This document shows, piece by piece, positions 27,293 to 35,908 of a stretch of 64,000 bases of DNA; within the stretch, counting starts at the first letter, position 1; the number at the start of each line of letters is the position of its first letter. Both the position numbers and the translations under genes were made by a program. Source of the DNA: Gemmobacter megaterium (lineage in GTDB: Bacteria > Pseudomonadota > Alphaproteobacteria > Rhodobacterales > Rhodobacteraceae); NCBI RefSeq assembly GCF_900156815.1, contig NZ_FTOT01000002.1:310001-374000 (forward strand), in the 5' to 3' direction. Below the pieces are notes generated by a model, which saw nothing but the letters and a program-made list of their open reading frames with translations, was not told where the DNA came from and searched no databases.

Positions 27293-27323
27293 CCCAGGGG
27301 GGTCCGGGGGGCTGGCCCCCCGG
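27293..27323. repeat. REP-like GC-rich palindrome between deoB and add
   Basis: CCGGGGGG (27304-27311), loop CTGG, CCCCCCGG (27316-27323), next to a second small palindrome CCCCAGGGG at 27293. The sequence lies in the 65-bp gap between two otherwise tightly packed genes. I recall similar palindromes followed by GGGGTATTTG as repeated intergenic elements in Rhodobacter relatives; a single copy here cannot prove it. Confidence 0.5.
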
Positions 27324-27328
27324 TTCCG

Positions 27329-28525
27329 TCAGATCAGATTGCGTCCCGGTCCGGGGGACGTGAGACCCAGATGCGCGGCGACTGTCGCCGCCACATCGGT
27401 GAACCCACACAAACCCAGCGCCCCGACACCCGCTCCCGCACACAACACCGGCACGCGCTCGCGTGTGTGCTCGGTGCCGCGCCAGGTCGGGTCGTTGCCG
27501 TGATCGGCAGTGAACACGGCCAGATCTCCGGGCTGCAACCGGCGCAGCATCTGCCCGGCCTGGGCATCGAACCATTCCAGCGCCCGCGCATAGCCCGCAA
27601 CGTCGCGCGGATGGCCATACAGGCTGTCAAACTCGACGAAGTTGGCAAAGGTCAAGGATCCCGGCTCCGCCTCTTCCGTCAATCGCAGCAGATGTTCGAA
27701 AAGGTCAGCATCGCTCTTGCCCTTGTGCAGGGTACCGATCCCGCGCATCGAGAAGATGTCGCCGATCTTGCCCACGGCATGGGTCGCCCGTCCGGCCTGT
27801 GCTGCGACGTCCAGCAGGGTATCGGCCGGCGGGGCGATGGCAAAATCCTTGCGGTTCGCGGTGCGCCGGAAATCGCCGCAGCCGCCGGTGAACGGACGCG
27901 CGATCACCCGGCCCACCTTCATCGCGTGCAGGGTCGGGGCCAAATCGGCGCACAACGTCAGCAGACGCTCCAGCCCGAACGCCTCTTCGTGGGCGGCAAT
28001 CTGAAACACGCTGTCGGCACTGGTATAGCAGATCGGCCAGCCGGTGCGCAGATGCGCCTCGCAATGTTCCGCTATGATGGGCACGCCCGAGGCGTGGCAG
28101 TTTCCCAAAATTCCCCCGGTTCCCGCCAGGGCACAGACCTGCGCCACCAGATCGGCAGGAAAGGCAGGGCGGGTATCGGGGAAATAGGTCCAGTCCCACG
28201 GCACCGGAACACCGGCCAGTTCCCAGTGCCCCGACGGGGTGTCCTTGCCCCGCGACACTTCGGTTGCAGCGCCCCAGCGCCCCTGCGGCACGGCGCCAAG
28301 ACCCGGCGCCTCCACTCCACTCGCCAGCCGGATCGCGGCGCCCAGTCCAAGCCCGTCCAGCACCGGCATGTGCAGCGGCCCGCTGCGCCCGGTCTCTGCG
28401 CACCCGTCGGCACAGGCTTGCGCGATATGGCCCAGCGTGTTCGCGCCTTCGTCCCCGAAGGCCGCAGCATCAGGGGCGCCGCCGCAGCCCACAGAGTCCA
28501 TCACGATCAGAAAGACACGCGCCAT
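27329..28525 (-). CDS. deoB: Phosphopentomutase
   Basis: Manganese enzyme of the alkaline phosphatase superfamily interconverting (deoxy)ribose 1- and 5-phosphate. The 398-residue product starts MARVFLIVMDSVGCGGAPDA at 28525, with metal-binding Asp and the catalytic region GANTLGHIAQA. The far motifs VEFDSLYGHPRDVAGYA and VFTADHGNDPTWRGTEHTRE supply further metal ligands. One base separates it from the deoA stop. Confidence 0.95.
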   Translation of the reverse strand: MARVFLIVMDSVGCGGAPDAAAFGDEGANTLGHIAQACADGCAETGRSGPLHMPVLDGLGLGAAIRLASGVEAPGLGAVPQGRWGAATEVSRGKDTPSGHWELAGVPVPWDWTYFPDTRPAFPADLVAQVCALAGTGGILGNCHASGVPIIAEHCEAHLRTGWPICYTSADSVFQIAAHEEAFGLERLLTLCADLAPTLHAMKVGRVIARPFTGGCGDFRRTANRKDFAIAPPADTLLDVAAQAGRATHAVGKIGDIFSMRGIGTLHKGKSDADLFEHLLRLTEEAEPGSLTFANFVEFDSLYGHPRDVAGYARALEWFDAQAGQMLRRLQPGDLAVFTADHGNDPTWRGTEHTRERVPVLCAGAGVGALGLCGFTDVAATVAAHLGLTSPGPGRNLI

Positions 28526-28526
28526 C

Positions 28527-29834
28527 TCAGCCCACCCGGTCCTGCACCAGTTGCGGAAGGCCGGGGCTATCGCCCAGATCATAGGCCGCCTGCAAGGCCG
28601 CAATCGCACGATCCGCCGCCACTGACGTTGCGGCATGGACGCGGGCAAGGGGTTCACCCGGCCCTGCCGTCATCCCCAGACCTTTCAGGTCAGAGAACCC
28701 TACGCCCGGATCAATGCTGTCGCCATTGCGCAGGCGCCCGCCCCCCAGATGCACCACCGCCTCGCCCACCGCACGGGTATCAATGCGCGCGACGATACCC
28801 TGGCCAACGGCCGGCACATCGCGGATGACCGGCGCGGCGGGCAGATACACCGACCAGCGCGCCAGAAAATCTGCCGGCCCCCCTTGGGCGGCGATCATGC
28901 GGGCAAAGCGGTCTGCGGCCCGGCCCGACTCCAGGCTGGCAAGGATGCGCTGGCCGCCCGCATCGGCATTGACCGCAGCGCCGCACAGGGCCAGCAATTC
29001 GCCCCCCAGCGCGACGGTCAGATCCCGCAGCCTCGGATGCACCCTGTCGCCGGTCAGCGTGCCCATCACCTCGGCCACCTCCAGCGCATTGCCTGCGCAA
29101 GCCGCCAATGGCTGGTCCATATCGGTGATCAGCGCCGAGGTGCGGCAACCTGCGCCATTGGCCGTCGTGACCAGCGAACGCGCCAGCCCCTGCGCCTGCG
29201 CCGCCGAGGGCAGAAAGGCGCCCGACCCGACCTTGACGTCCAGCACCAGCGCATCAAGCCCCGCCGCCAGCTTTTTGGACAGGATCGACGCTGTGATCAG
29301 GTCGATGCTTTCCACCGTCGCCGTCACGTCGCGGATCGCATAGAGGCGCCGGTCTGCAGGGGCGATCTCGGCTGTGGCCGCAACGATGGCACAGCCGACA
29401 TCGGCCACGATACGGCGAAAGTCGGCCTCGGACTGATCGACGCGGTAGCCGGGGATCGCCTCCAGCTTGTCCAGTGTTCCGCCGGTATGCCCAAGGCCGC
29501 GGCCCGACACCATCGGCACATAGACCCCGCAATCGGCCAGCGCCGGTGCCAGAAGCAGCGAAATGGAATCCCCCACCCCGCCTGTCGAATGCTTGTCCAC
29601 GACGGGGGCGGGCATGTTCCAGCGCAGGACACGGCCGGAATCGCGCATCGCTTCGGTCAGCGCGACGCGGCCCGCCTCGCCCAGCCCTTTCAGCAGGACG
29701 GCCATGGCAAAGGCGCCCGCCTGCGCATCGGTCACGCCGCCATCGGCCAGCCCGCCAGCGAACCAGCGCAGATCATCGGCCGAAGGCATCCCCCCGTCGC
29801 GCAGCGTGGCGATGATGCGCCGCGCGTCGGTCAT
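28527..29834 (-). CDS. deoA: Thymidine phosphorylase
   Basis: Phosphorolyses thymidine or deoxyuridine to base and deoxyribose 1-phosphate. From the ATG at 29834 the protein has 435 residues. The N-terminal helical domain is followed by the signature DKHSTGGVGDSISLLLAP and by GRGLGHTGGTLDKLEAIPGY, both characteristic of the NP-II phosphorylases; LDVKVGSGAFLPS also matches. ATGA overlap with cdd shows coupling. Confidence 0.95.
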   Translation of the reverse strand: MTDARRIIATLRDGGMPSADDLRWFAGGLADGGVTDAQAGAFAMAVLLKGLGEAGRVALTEAMRDSGRVLRWNMPAPVVDKHSTGGVGDSISLLLAPALADCGVYVPMVSGRGLGHTGGTLDKLEAIPGYRVDQSEADFRRIVADVGCAIVAATAEIAPADRRLYAIRDVTATVESIDLITASILSKKLAAGLDALVLDVKVGSGAFLPSAAQAQGLARSLVTTANGAGCRTSALITDMDQPLAACAGNALEVAEVMGTLTGDRVHPRLRDLTVALGGELLALCGAAVNADAGGQRILASLESGRAADRFARMIAAQGGPADFLARWSVYLPAAPVIRDVPAVGQGIVARIDTRAVGEAVVHLGGGRLRNGDSIDPGVGFSDLKGLGMTAGPGEPLARVHAATSVAADRAIAALQAAYDLGDSPGLPQLVQDRVG

Positions 29835-30223
29835 GTGCGATCCATATGGCCGGGGGTAAAGGCGCCCGGCAGCAACTCGCCGATGGTTGTGACATGCGTT
29901 TCGCCATCGGTGGTGCACAATGTAACGGTGGTGTCCGGTGCACCGAATTCCGCCAGTTTTTGCCGACAGCCCCCGCATGGCGGCACAGGCGCCGGGCAAT
30001 CGGCAATGACCAGAACCTCGGTCAGCCGGGTTTCCCCTGCGGCGACCATGGCTGCGATCGCGCCTGCCTCGGCACAGGTTCCTTCGGGGTAGGCCGCATT
30101 CTCGACATTGCAGCCGCGATAGATGGCACCCGATGCGCCCCGCACTGCCGCGCCTACCTTGAAGCGGGAATAGGGCACATAGGCATTCTCACGGACTTCG
30201 GTAGCGGCTTGCAACAGGGTCAT
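29831..30223 (-). CDS. cdd: Cytidine deaminase
   Basis: Zinc enzyme deaminating cytidine and deoxycytidine. I place the start at 30223 (MTLLQAATEVRENAYVPYS), behind a GAGG site, giving the usual 130 residues; an ATG at 30280 would add 19 residues with no ribosome site. Zinc ligands are in CNVENAAYPEGTCAEAGAI (Cys and catalytic Glu) and CPAPVPPCGGCRQKL (two Cys). It is the first gene of the salvage operon. Confidence 0.93.
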   Translation of the reverse strand: MTLLQAATEVRENAYVPYSRFKVGAAVRGASGAIYRGCNVENAAYPEGTCAEAGAIAAMVAAGETRLTEVLVIADCPAPVPPCGGCRQKLAEFGAPDTTVTLCTTDGETHVTTIGELLPGAFTPGHMDRT

Positions 30224-30284
30224 CGGCGCCTCGGACAGGGATACCCGTGCATCCTGACGCGCCAGTGGGGTCTTGTCCATACGG

Positions 30285-30749
30285 TCAGAAACCGGCCGCC
30301 TGCCCGCGCGAACGTGCCTCGATCATGGTGGCCAGCCTGGCCACCCCCTGCTGATACCGACGCACCGCCCGTCCGCGCGCAAGTTTCACGGATTGCAGGA
30401 ACAGCCGGGCCGCCAGCGTCAAAGGGCGCAACTCGGTCGTCACGGTCATACGGGTGCGACGCGGTCCGAGTTCAACCAGTTCGACCGTCATGGTGCCGGA
30501 CACCAGCCGCCCTTCGCCATGGAACACCAGAAGACCCGGTGCCTCGGCCCGCTCTTGCCGCAGCGCCAAGGTCCGGGGTTTGCCCTTGAAGGTGAAGGTC
30601 GCCTGCCAAGCGGGCACCGCGCTGCCCGTCTGCCGTATCACATCCACCCCACGCCGCAGGGCGGCAAGCTCAAAGCTGTCGAAATCGGTTGCAACCGCCC
30701 AGACCTTGGAAATCGGTGCCTCAATATCCTCTCGGGCGTTGAACTTCAT
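30285..30749 (-). CDS. SRPBCC family (polyketide cyclase-like) protein
   Basis: A 154-residue START/Bet v1-like fold protein. The opening MKFNAREDIEAPISKVWAVA with FDSFELAALRRGVDV is the usual first strand and helices, and the C-terminal long helix contains RGRAVRRYQQGVARLATMI. Such proteins bind hydrophobic ligands; no specific ligand or enzyme activity can be named. It lies 61 bp upstream of cdd on the same strand and may be co-transcribed. Confidence 0.8.
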   Translation of the reverse strand: MKFNAREDIEAPISKVWAVATDFDSFELAALRRGVDVIRQTGSAVPAWQATFTFKGKPRTLALRQERAEAPGLLVFHGEGRLVSGTMTVELVELGPRRTRMTVTTELRPLTLAARLFLQSVKLARGRAVRRYQQGVARLATMIEARSRGQAAGF

Positions 30750-30802
30750 GTATGCCTCTCACTCGCGTTGCCCCGTTGCGGGTTATGCAGGGCAAGCGCC
30801 CG

Positions 30803-31777
30803 TCAGTCCAGAAGATCCGCCACCCAGGCATTGATCAGGAAATGGGCGATGGCACCGCGGCGGGCCGGTTTCACCCTTGGATGCCGCCCTCCCAGCACCT
30901 CGATCATGTCCTCGCGGGAGATCCAGAGCGCATCCTCGATCTCTGCGGGATCGAGGGTGATCGCATCACTCACCGCTTCGGCGGCACAGCCCAGCATCAG
31001 GGACGCCGGAAAGGGCCAGGGCTGGCTGGCCAGATACCGCACCGCATCAACCTTGACCCCGGTTTCCTCGACAACCTCGCGGCGCACGGCGGCCTCGATC
31101 GTCTCGCCCGGCTCGATGAACCCGGCAAGCAGCGAATACATGCCTTCGGGCCACCCATGAGAGCGGCCCAGCAAAACGCGGTTGCCATGCGTGACCAGCA
31201 TGATCACCACCGGATCGGTGCGTGGAAAATGCGGCGCGTTGCAGGCGGGGCAGTGCCGTTGCCAACCGGCCATGGCCATGTCGCTGGCATGGCCACAACG
31301 CGCACAGAACCCATGGCTGCGGTGCCACTCGAACAGGCCGCGCGCCGTCGCCGCCAGTTCCGCGTCCAGCGGTGACAACCGCGTCATGACGCCACGCAAC
31401 TCCACGAACAGATGATCGGCGGGAACGGCAGGGTGGCGTTGCTCGGTCGCATCAAAGAACGCACCACCCTGCGCCGCCGCATCAATGCCCACCGGCTCCC
31501 AGGCAGACAGATCCAACGCGAACACCGGGCCATCCGCAGCAATGCCCAGAAACAACCGCGGCCCCCGGGCCCCCGCAACAAGCGGATGCCCTGCGGGCAG
31601 CAGGGCCAGCCGGTCGCGCGCCTCGCCCGCAACCATAGGCTTGCCGCGCCAAAGCACGATGACCCGCGCGGTTCCCTCGCCCCACAAGGCCGCCTGCCGT
31701 GCGGCATCGCCCCGAAGTTCCGCCGCGCGGTCCAAGCCGCCCAAACCGCCAAAGGTGACTGTTTCACCGTCGCGCAT
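30803..31777 (-). CDS. nudC: NAD(+) diphosphatase / RNA NAD-decapping Nudix hydrolase
   Basis: Nudix enzyme that hydrolyses NADH and removes NAD caps from RNA. The 324-residue protein starts at 31777 behind GGGAGACAGCG. It has the zinc ribbon CARCGHASDMAMAGWQRHCPAC segment (two CxxC pairs), the Nudix box GFIEPGETIEAAVRREVVEETG in order, and the NudC-specific SQPWPFPASLM array. The N-terminal domain is the usual NUDIX-like extension. Its promoter region contains a GCCCCCC/GGGGGGC hairpin at 31821-31840. Confidence 0.95.
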   Translation of the reverse strand: MRDGETVTFGGLGGLDRAAELRGDAARQAALWGEGTARVIVLWRGKPMVAGEARDRLALLPAGHPLVAGARGPRLFLGIAADGPVFALDLSAWEPVGIDAAAQGGAFFDATEQRHPAVPADHLFVELRGVMTRLSPLDAELAATARGLFEWHRSHGFCARCGHASDMAMAGWQRHCPACNAPHFPRTDPVVIMLVTHGNRVLLGRSHGWPEGMYSLLAGFIEPGETIEAAVRREVVEETGVKVDAVRYLASQPWPFPASLMLGCAAEAVSDAITLDPAEIEDALWISREDMIEVLGGRHPRVKPARRGAIAHFLINAWVADLLD

Positions 31778-31944
31778 CGCTGTCTCCCGTCCCAGTTCCG
31801 CATCGTGATGGCACGGCTGAGCCCCCCGAAAAAGGGGGGCGCGCATGACGTTGCGGAAATGCAACCATGAGTTGCCAGCACGATACAGACATATGTTTCA
31901 AGCTGGCGCCCATGGAAAGCGGTCTTAAGACTCGATTGCAGCAT

Positions 31945-33801
31945 ATGGACAGGAAACAGATTTTGGCCCCCTCGCGCCTGCCGCCCCCGCCCTCCGTCAC
32001 CTGCGAGATGACGGTATTCGCCACAAGCGACCTGCATCTGAACCTGTTTCCCTGGGACTATTACGGCGATCATGCAGCACCGGGGGCCGGGCTTGCATCG
32101 GTCGCGGCGCAGATCGTCGCGTTGCGAGAGTCAGCGCCCAATTCGTTGCTTGTGGACAACGGCGACTTTCTTCAGGGCACCGCGCTTGGCGATGCCCTGG
32201 CAGCGGCGCATCCCACCGGGCACAAACCCCCGCATCCCATGATCGAGACCATGAACCTGCTGCGCTACGACGCTGTGGGTCTGGGAAACCATGACTTCGA
32301 CTATGGGCTGGAGTTTCTCGCACAGGCCCTGCAAGGGGCGGACTTTCCGGTGCTATGTGCCAATCTGCGCCGTATCGACGGCGGCACATTGCCGTTTTGC
32401 GAAGGCGTTGTGCTGGAGCGGGAGGTTCAGGACCGGCACGGGCAACGCTGGCCGATCCGGGTGGGCATCGCGGCCTTTCTGCCACCGCAGGTGATGGTGT
32501 GGAATCACCCCCATCTGCATGACAGGGCAGAGGCGGCAGGCATCGTCGAGACTGGCCGGCGGGTGGTGCAAACCCTGATCTCCGCCGGCGCAGAGGTGGT
32601 GATCGCCCTGTGTCATTCCGGATTTGGCACGATCGAAGCGGGCGAGGATCCGCAGGCAGAACATGCCGCCTTGGCGCTGGCCAGTCTGCCCGGCGTGGAT
32701 GCCGTGGTGGCTGGCCATACGCACAGGCTGTTTCCCGGCCCCGATCTGCCCGCGCAATCCGGTGTCGATCCGATCCTGGGCCATCTGGCGGGCAAACCGG
32801 CCTGCAAGCCCGGCTCTGGTGCGAGCCATCTTGGCGCGCTGCGCCTGACGCTGAACCGCGGCCCGGATGAACGCTGGCGCTGTATCGGCGGCAGGGCCGA
32901 AGTCCTGCCGCTGTCACGCAGCAGTTCCGATCAGATCCCTGCGCCGTTCCTGCATCTGTGCAAGTCGGCCAGTGCCGCAACACGCAAGCACCTCGACCGC
33001 ATTGTCGGCCGCACCGAGGTCAGGCTGAGCACCCATTTCACGCTGATCGGCGACTGCGCCGCGACGCGCCTGATCGCAGGGGCCATGCAGTGGCATGTCG
33101 CCGGGGCCATGCAGGGCGGGCCCTACGCGCATCTGCCGGTTCTGGCCGCGACGCCCCCTGCCCGGTCGGGCGGGCGGGGTGGCGTCACGAACTACACGAA
33201 CCTGCCGGCCGGCCCGTTGCGCGAACGCGATCTGGCCGCGCTCTACCCCTATCCGAACGCGATCCGGGCCCTGCGTGTCAGCGGCGCCGACCTGGCCGCA
33301 TGGCTCGATCATTCCGCCCGGATTTTCCATCAGGTCGCACCAGGGGCACAGGATGCGCCATTGCTTGACCCGGACTGGCCCGCCTACAATTTCGATGTCA
33401 TCGAGGGGCTGAGCTACGAAATCGACCTCTGCGCCAGGACGGGACCGGGACGGGTGCGCAACCTGCGCCACAATGGCAGCCCCGTCGATCCGCAGGCGAG
33501 CTTCATTCTGGCCACCAGCAGCTACCGGGCCGCAGGGGGCGGCACCTTTCCCGCCACCGGCCCGACCGCCGATCTGGTCCTGTCGTCCGACATCCCGGTG
33601 CGCGGCATCGTCGCCACCTGGCTGGCAAAAGAGGGCAGCTATCGCCCGCCACCTGCCGATCTGTGGCGCTTTGGCCCCTGCCCCGGCACGTCCGTCGTGC
33701 TGGAGACCAGCCCCCAAGCCCTGCCCCATCTGCCCCGCGCCGGGCTCACACCGCTCGACCTGACGGACAATGGATTCCTGCGCCTGCGCCTGTCGCTCTG
33801 A
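31945..33801 (+). CDS. 2',3'-cyclic-nucleotide 2'-phosphodiesterase / 5'-nucleotidase family
   Basis: Metallophosphoesterase of the CpdB/UshA family, about 618 residues. Metal motifs are ATSDLHLN, VDNGDFLQG, GLGNHDFDYG, ALCHSGFG and VAGHTHRLFPG; the C-terminal nucleotidase domain begins around TEVRLSTHFTLIGDC and carries GGRGGVTNYTNLP and the substrate-stacking aromatics. The start is uncertain: ATG at 31867, 31945 or 32008. GC3 codon bias appears only from about 31960, so 31945 or 32008 is preferred. No signal peptide is seen with any of them, so it may be cytoplasmic or exported by a non-classical route. Confidence 0.85.
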   Translation: MDRKQILAPSRLPPPPSVTCEMTVFATSDLHLNLFPWDYYGDHAAPGAGLASVAAQIVALRESAPNSLLVDNGDFLQGTALGDALAAAHPTGHKPPHPMIETMNLLRYDAVGLGNHDFDYGLEFLAQALQGADFPVLCANLRRIDGGTLPFCEGVVLEREVQDRHGQRWPIRVGIAAFLPPQVMVWNHPHLHDRAEAAGIVETGRRVVQTLISAGAEVVIALCHSGFGTIEAGEDPQAEHAALALASLPGVDAVVAGHTHRLFPGPDLPAQSGVDPILGHLAGKPACKPGSGASHLGALRLTLNRGPDERWRCIGGRAEVLPLSRSSSDQIPAPFLHLCKSASAATRKHLDRIVGRTEVRLSTHFTLIGDCAATRLIAGAMQWHVAGAMQGGPYAHLPVLAATPPARSGGRGGVTNYTNLPAGPLRERDLAALYPYPNAIRALRVSGADLAAWLDHSARIFHQVAPGAQDAPLLDPDWPAYNFDVIEGLSYEIDLCARTGPGRVRNLRHNGSPVDPQASFILATSSYRAAGGGTFPATGPTADLVLSSDIPVRGIVATWLAKEGSYRPPPADLWRFGPCPGTSVVLETSPQALPHLPRAGLTPLDLTDNGFLRLRLSL

Positions 33802-33840
33802 CCCTTGCATCGCAACGCGACACAGCGTATCTGCATCGGC

Positions 33841-33934
33841 GAGAGGTTGGCGCGGGCAGGCGCCTCGCCAACCCGGTCAGGTCCGGAAGGAAGCAGCCGT
33901 AACGAGCCCCGTCTGGGTCGTTGTCCAGCCTCTC
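33841..33934 (+). ncRNA. ffs: Signal recognition particle RNA (4.5S type)
   Basis: The conserved SRP apical part GGTCAGGTCCGGAAGGAAGC is at 33875-33894, followed by AGCCGTAACGAG, the two internal loops bound by Ffh. The ends GAGAGG (33841-33846) and CCTCTC (33929-33934) pair, closing a single long hairpin of about 94 nt. Exact ends may differ by a few bases. It lies in the 590-bp space between the nucleotidase gene and the alpha/beta hydrolase gene; the rest of that space (33935-34390) shows no gene I can support. Confidence 0.93.
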
Positions 33935-34390
33935 ACCTCTTCCACCCCAATTCTTTGAAAACGCAGGGAAGCGTTGACCCTCACGGGTGCTGATCGCAAT
34001 TCGGCCTTTTGAGCCAGGCACGGAAATTGGTCGAGAGGGTCGAGCCATCTGGCACCCGAGCGACTCGCACCGTCGCCATCGCGCTTTCCTCAATGGAACG
34101 ATGCCGTTGCGGCCCGACCGGGGCCTGCATGTCGGGCGCAACCGCATGGATTGCGAAAGAGTGAGACAGTCATGGATGGACGCGCGGCCAAGCCTGCACG
34201 CCGCGCCGGGTACCATGCCTGCTCACTGCGTATCAGCGCACCCCCGTCGGGCGGTCACTCGCTGCTCCTGGTCGATAGATCGACCGCCAAGGTTCCGTTG
34301 ACAAAGCCCGTCGCCGCACGGCGCGAGTTCCAGCAGAAGATGTGTCTCATACCTGCATTGCGGGACAAAGCGGACGTCCGGGCCGGGTCA

Positions 34391-35161
34391 TCATGCCGGA
34401 AAGAGGCGGCTCAGGTAGTCGTCAAGATGAGGTGTCCAGAGGGCAGGCTTGAACATCAGGGCGTGCCCTCCCGCAGCAGATACGAAGTGCCCCTGACCGC
34501 CTGACGACAGGAACCTTTCAAAATTTCCTCTGCAATGCCCTATCCGATAGTACTGATCATAGCTTCCGTGCACCCAAAGCGTCGGAACTCCCGCCTGGGC
34601 ACCGCGCTCGAACAACTGCGGGTTCACGGTCTCATGGCTTGGGCAGGCTCGGCCAAGCCACCCGCCGTTGAAGTTTATTGCGCCCCTGAATGTGCCCGGA
34701 CGCATTCCGGCATAGGCAATCGCAAGGATCCCTCCGCGGGAGACGCCGCCGATCAGCAGCCTGCTCTGGTCAGCATCATGGAGGCAACCCAGGTTGCGCA
34801 CCACGTCGTCGATATCAGCGACGGCCCTTTCGAAACCTGCCAGCGCGATATCAGTGTCACAGGAATACCCGGATCCATTCGACGCCAGCCCCTCGCCATA
34901 GACACCACCGGACTTTCCTCTGCCGCGTCGCTGCGGGAAGATGGTCATCCATCCCCGGTCCGCGAAATAGTTCGCAATGACTTCGGGGTAGATTGTCCGC
35001 TTGGACACAGCATTGTTCCGCCCGCTTCCTGTGGAGCCGTGATTGAAGACGATTGTCGGAAACGGCCCGTCGCATCCGGGCCTTGCGACGACAAGTTCCA
35101 GATTCGTCCCGGCTTCACTGGAGGGAACGAAAATTCTCTCAAACTTGCTGCGGCCAACCAA
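34391..35161 (-). CDS. Alpha/beta hydrolase (dienelactone hydrolase/prolyl peptidase-like)
   Basis: A 256-residue alpha/beta hydrolase. The TTG start at 35161 is chosen for the strong GGAGGTGAACA site in front of it. The oxyanion region is VFNHGSTGSG, the nucleophile elbow GGVSRGG (Ser near 141), the acid probably in WVHGSYDQYY and the histidine in AAGGHALM. No signal peptide. Substrate unknown. Codon use includes AGA, AGG, TTG and many A/T third positions, unlike the neighbours, and the gene stands alone behind the SRP RNA, suggesting horizontal acquisition. Confidence 0.8.
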   Translation of the reverse strand: MVGRSKFERIFVPSSEAGTNLELVVARPGCDGPFPTIVFNHGSTGSGRNNAVSKRTIYPEVIANYFADRGWMTIFPQRRGRGKSGGVYGEGLASNGSGYSCDTDIALAGFERAVADIDDVVRNLGCLHDADQSRLLIGGVSRGGILAIAYAGMRPGTFRGAINFNGGWLGRACPSHETVNPQLFERGAQAGVPTLWVHGSYDQYYRIGHCRGNFERFLSSGGQGHFVSAAGGHALMFKPALWTPHLDDYLSRLFPA

Positions 35162-35251
35162 TGTTCACCTCCATCCGATGGAACCCGTTGATATATTGCG
35201 CGCCATTCGACCGATGCATGACAGACGTCTCGGGGGTCCAGCCGCGCCCCC

Positions 35252-35683
35252 TCACACCGCCCGGTCAATCCGCGTCGACAGATGAATCAGCGATTCCGAC
35301 GACTTCACCCCTGACATCTGCCCGATGCGGTCCAGCACCTCGTCGAGTGCGGCGGTGCTGGGGGCGGCGACTTGCAGCAGCAGGTCGAAGCGGCCCGAGG
35401 TGGAATGAGCCACCTCGACCTCGGGCACCGTCTTGAGCCGCGTAAGGATGCCGGCTTGCGACCGGGGTTCGATCGTCAGCAGGATGGTGGCGCGGATGCG
35501 GGCGGCCTTGGCGGCCTCGCCCAGCTTCAGGGTGTAACCGGCGATGACGCCCGTCGTCTCCAGCCGTTCCAGCCGGGCCTGTACGGTCGAGCGCGCAACC
35601 TTCAAGCGCCGCGCGAGTGTCGCCACCGACATGCGGGCATCCGCGCTGAGCAAGCCCAGAATGGTTCGATCCATGTCATCCAC
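35252..35683 (-). CDS. Lrp/AsnC family transcriptional regulator
   Basis: A 143-residue regulator. Start GTG at 35683 (product (M)DDMDRTILGLL) behind GAGGTGTTAC; an ATG at 35674 is an alternative. The helix-turn-helix is MSVATLARRLKVARSTVQAR followed by LERLETTGVIAGYTL; the C-terminal RAM domain contains EVEVAHSTSGRFDLLLQVAA, the amino-acid-binding and oligomerising part. It is divergent from the degenerate decarboxylase gene across about 225 bp and is probably its regulator. Confidence 0.9.
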   Translation of the reverse strand: MDDMDRTILGLLSADARMSVATLARRLKVARSTVQARLERLETTGVIAGYTLKLGEAAKAARIRATILLTIEPRSQAGILTRLKTVPEVEVAHSTSGRFDLLLQVAAPSTAALDEVLDRIGQMSGVKSSESLIHLSTRIDRAV

Positions 35684-35908
35684 GTAACACCTCGCAATTT
35701 GACCGGCAATCTCGGCGATATAACGACATCTCACAGCATTTCATAGGTTTTCTTCGCAGCTTTGATGCCTCATATGCCCCGCACGAAGTTTCAGGAAAAG
35801 GGCGGCTCATACGCACCTGGCCTGGTTGGATGAAACGCACACGCGCGTTCCCCAACCCGTTGTCCGGGGCAAGGAGGCTGCGTTCTGTTGGCCCGAAAGG
35901 ATGTGCCG

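Noticed and set aside
34151-34504. Plus-strand frame of 117 codons overlapping the 3' end of the alpha/beta hydrolase gene
   Set aside because: No recognisable family; its second half is antisense to the conserved histidine region of the hydrolase.
35698-35722. TTGACC and TATAAC in the asnC-decarboxylase gap as a promoter
   Set aside because: The spacer is only about 14 bp and the elements lie far from the decarboxylase start.
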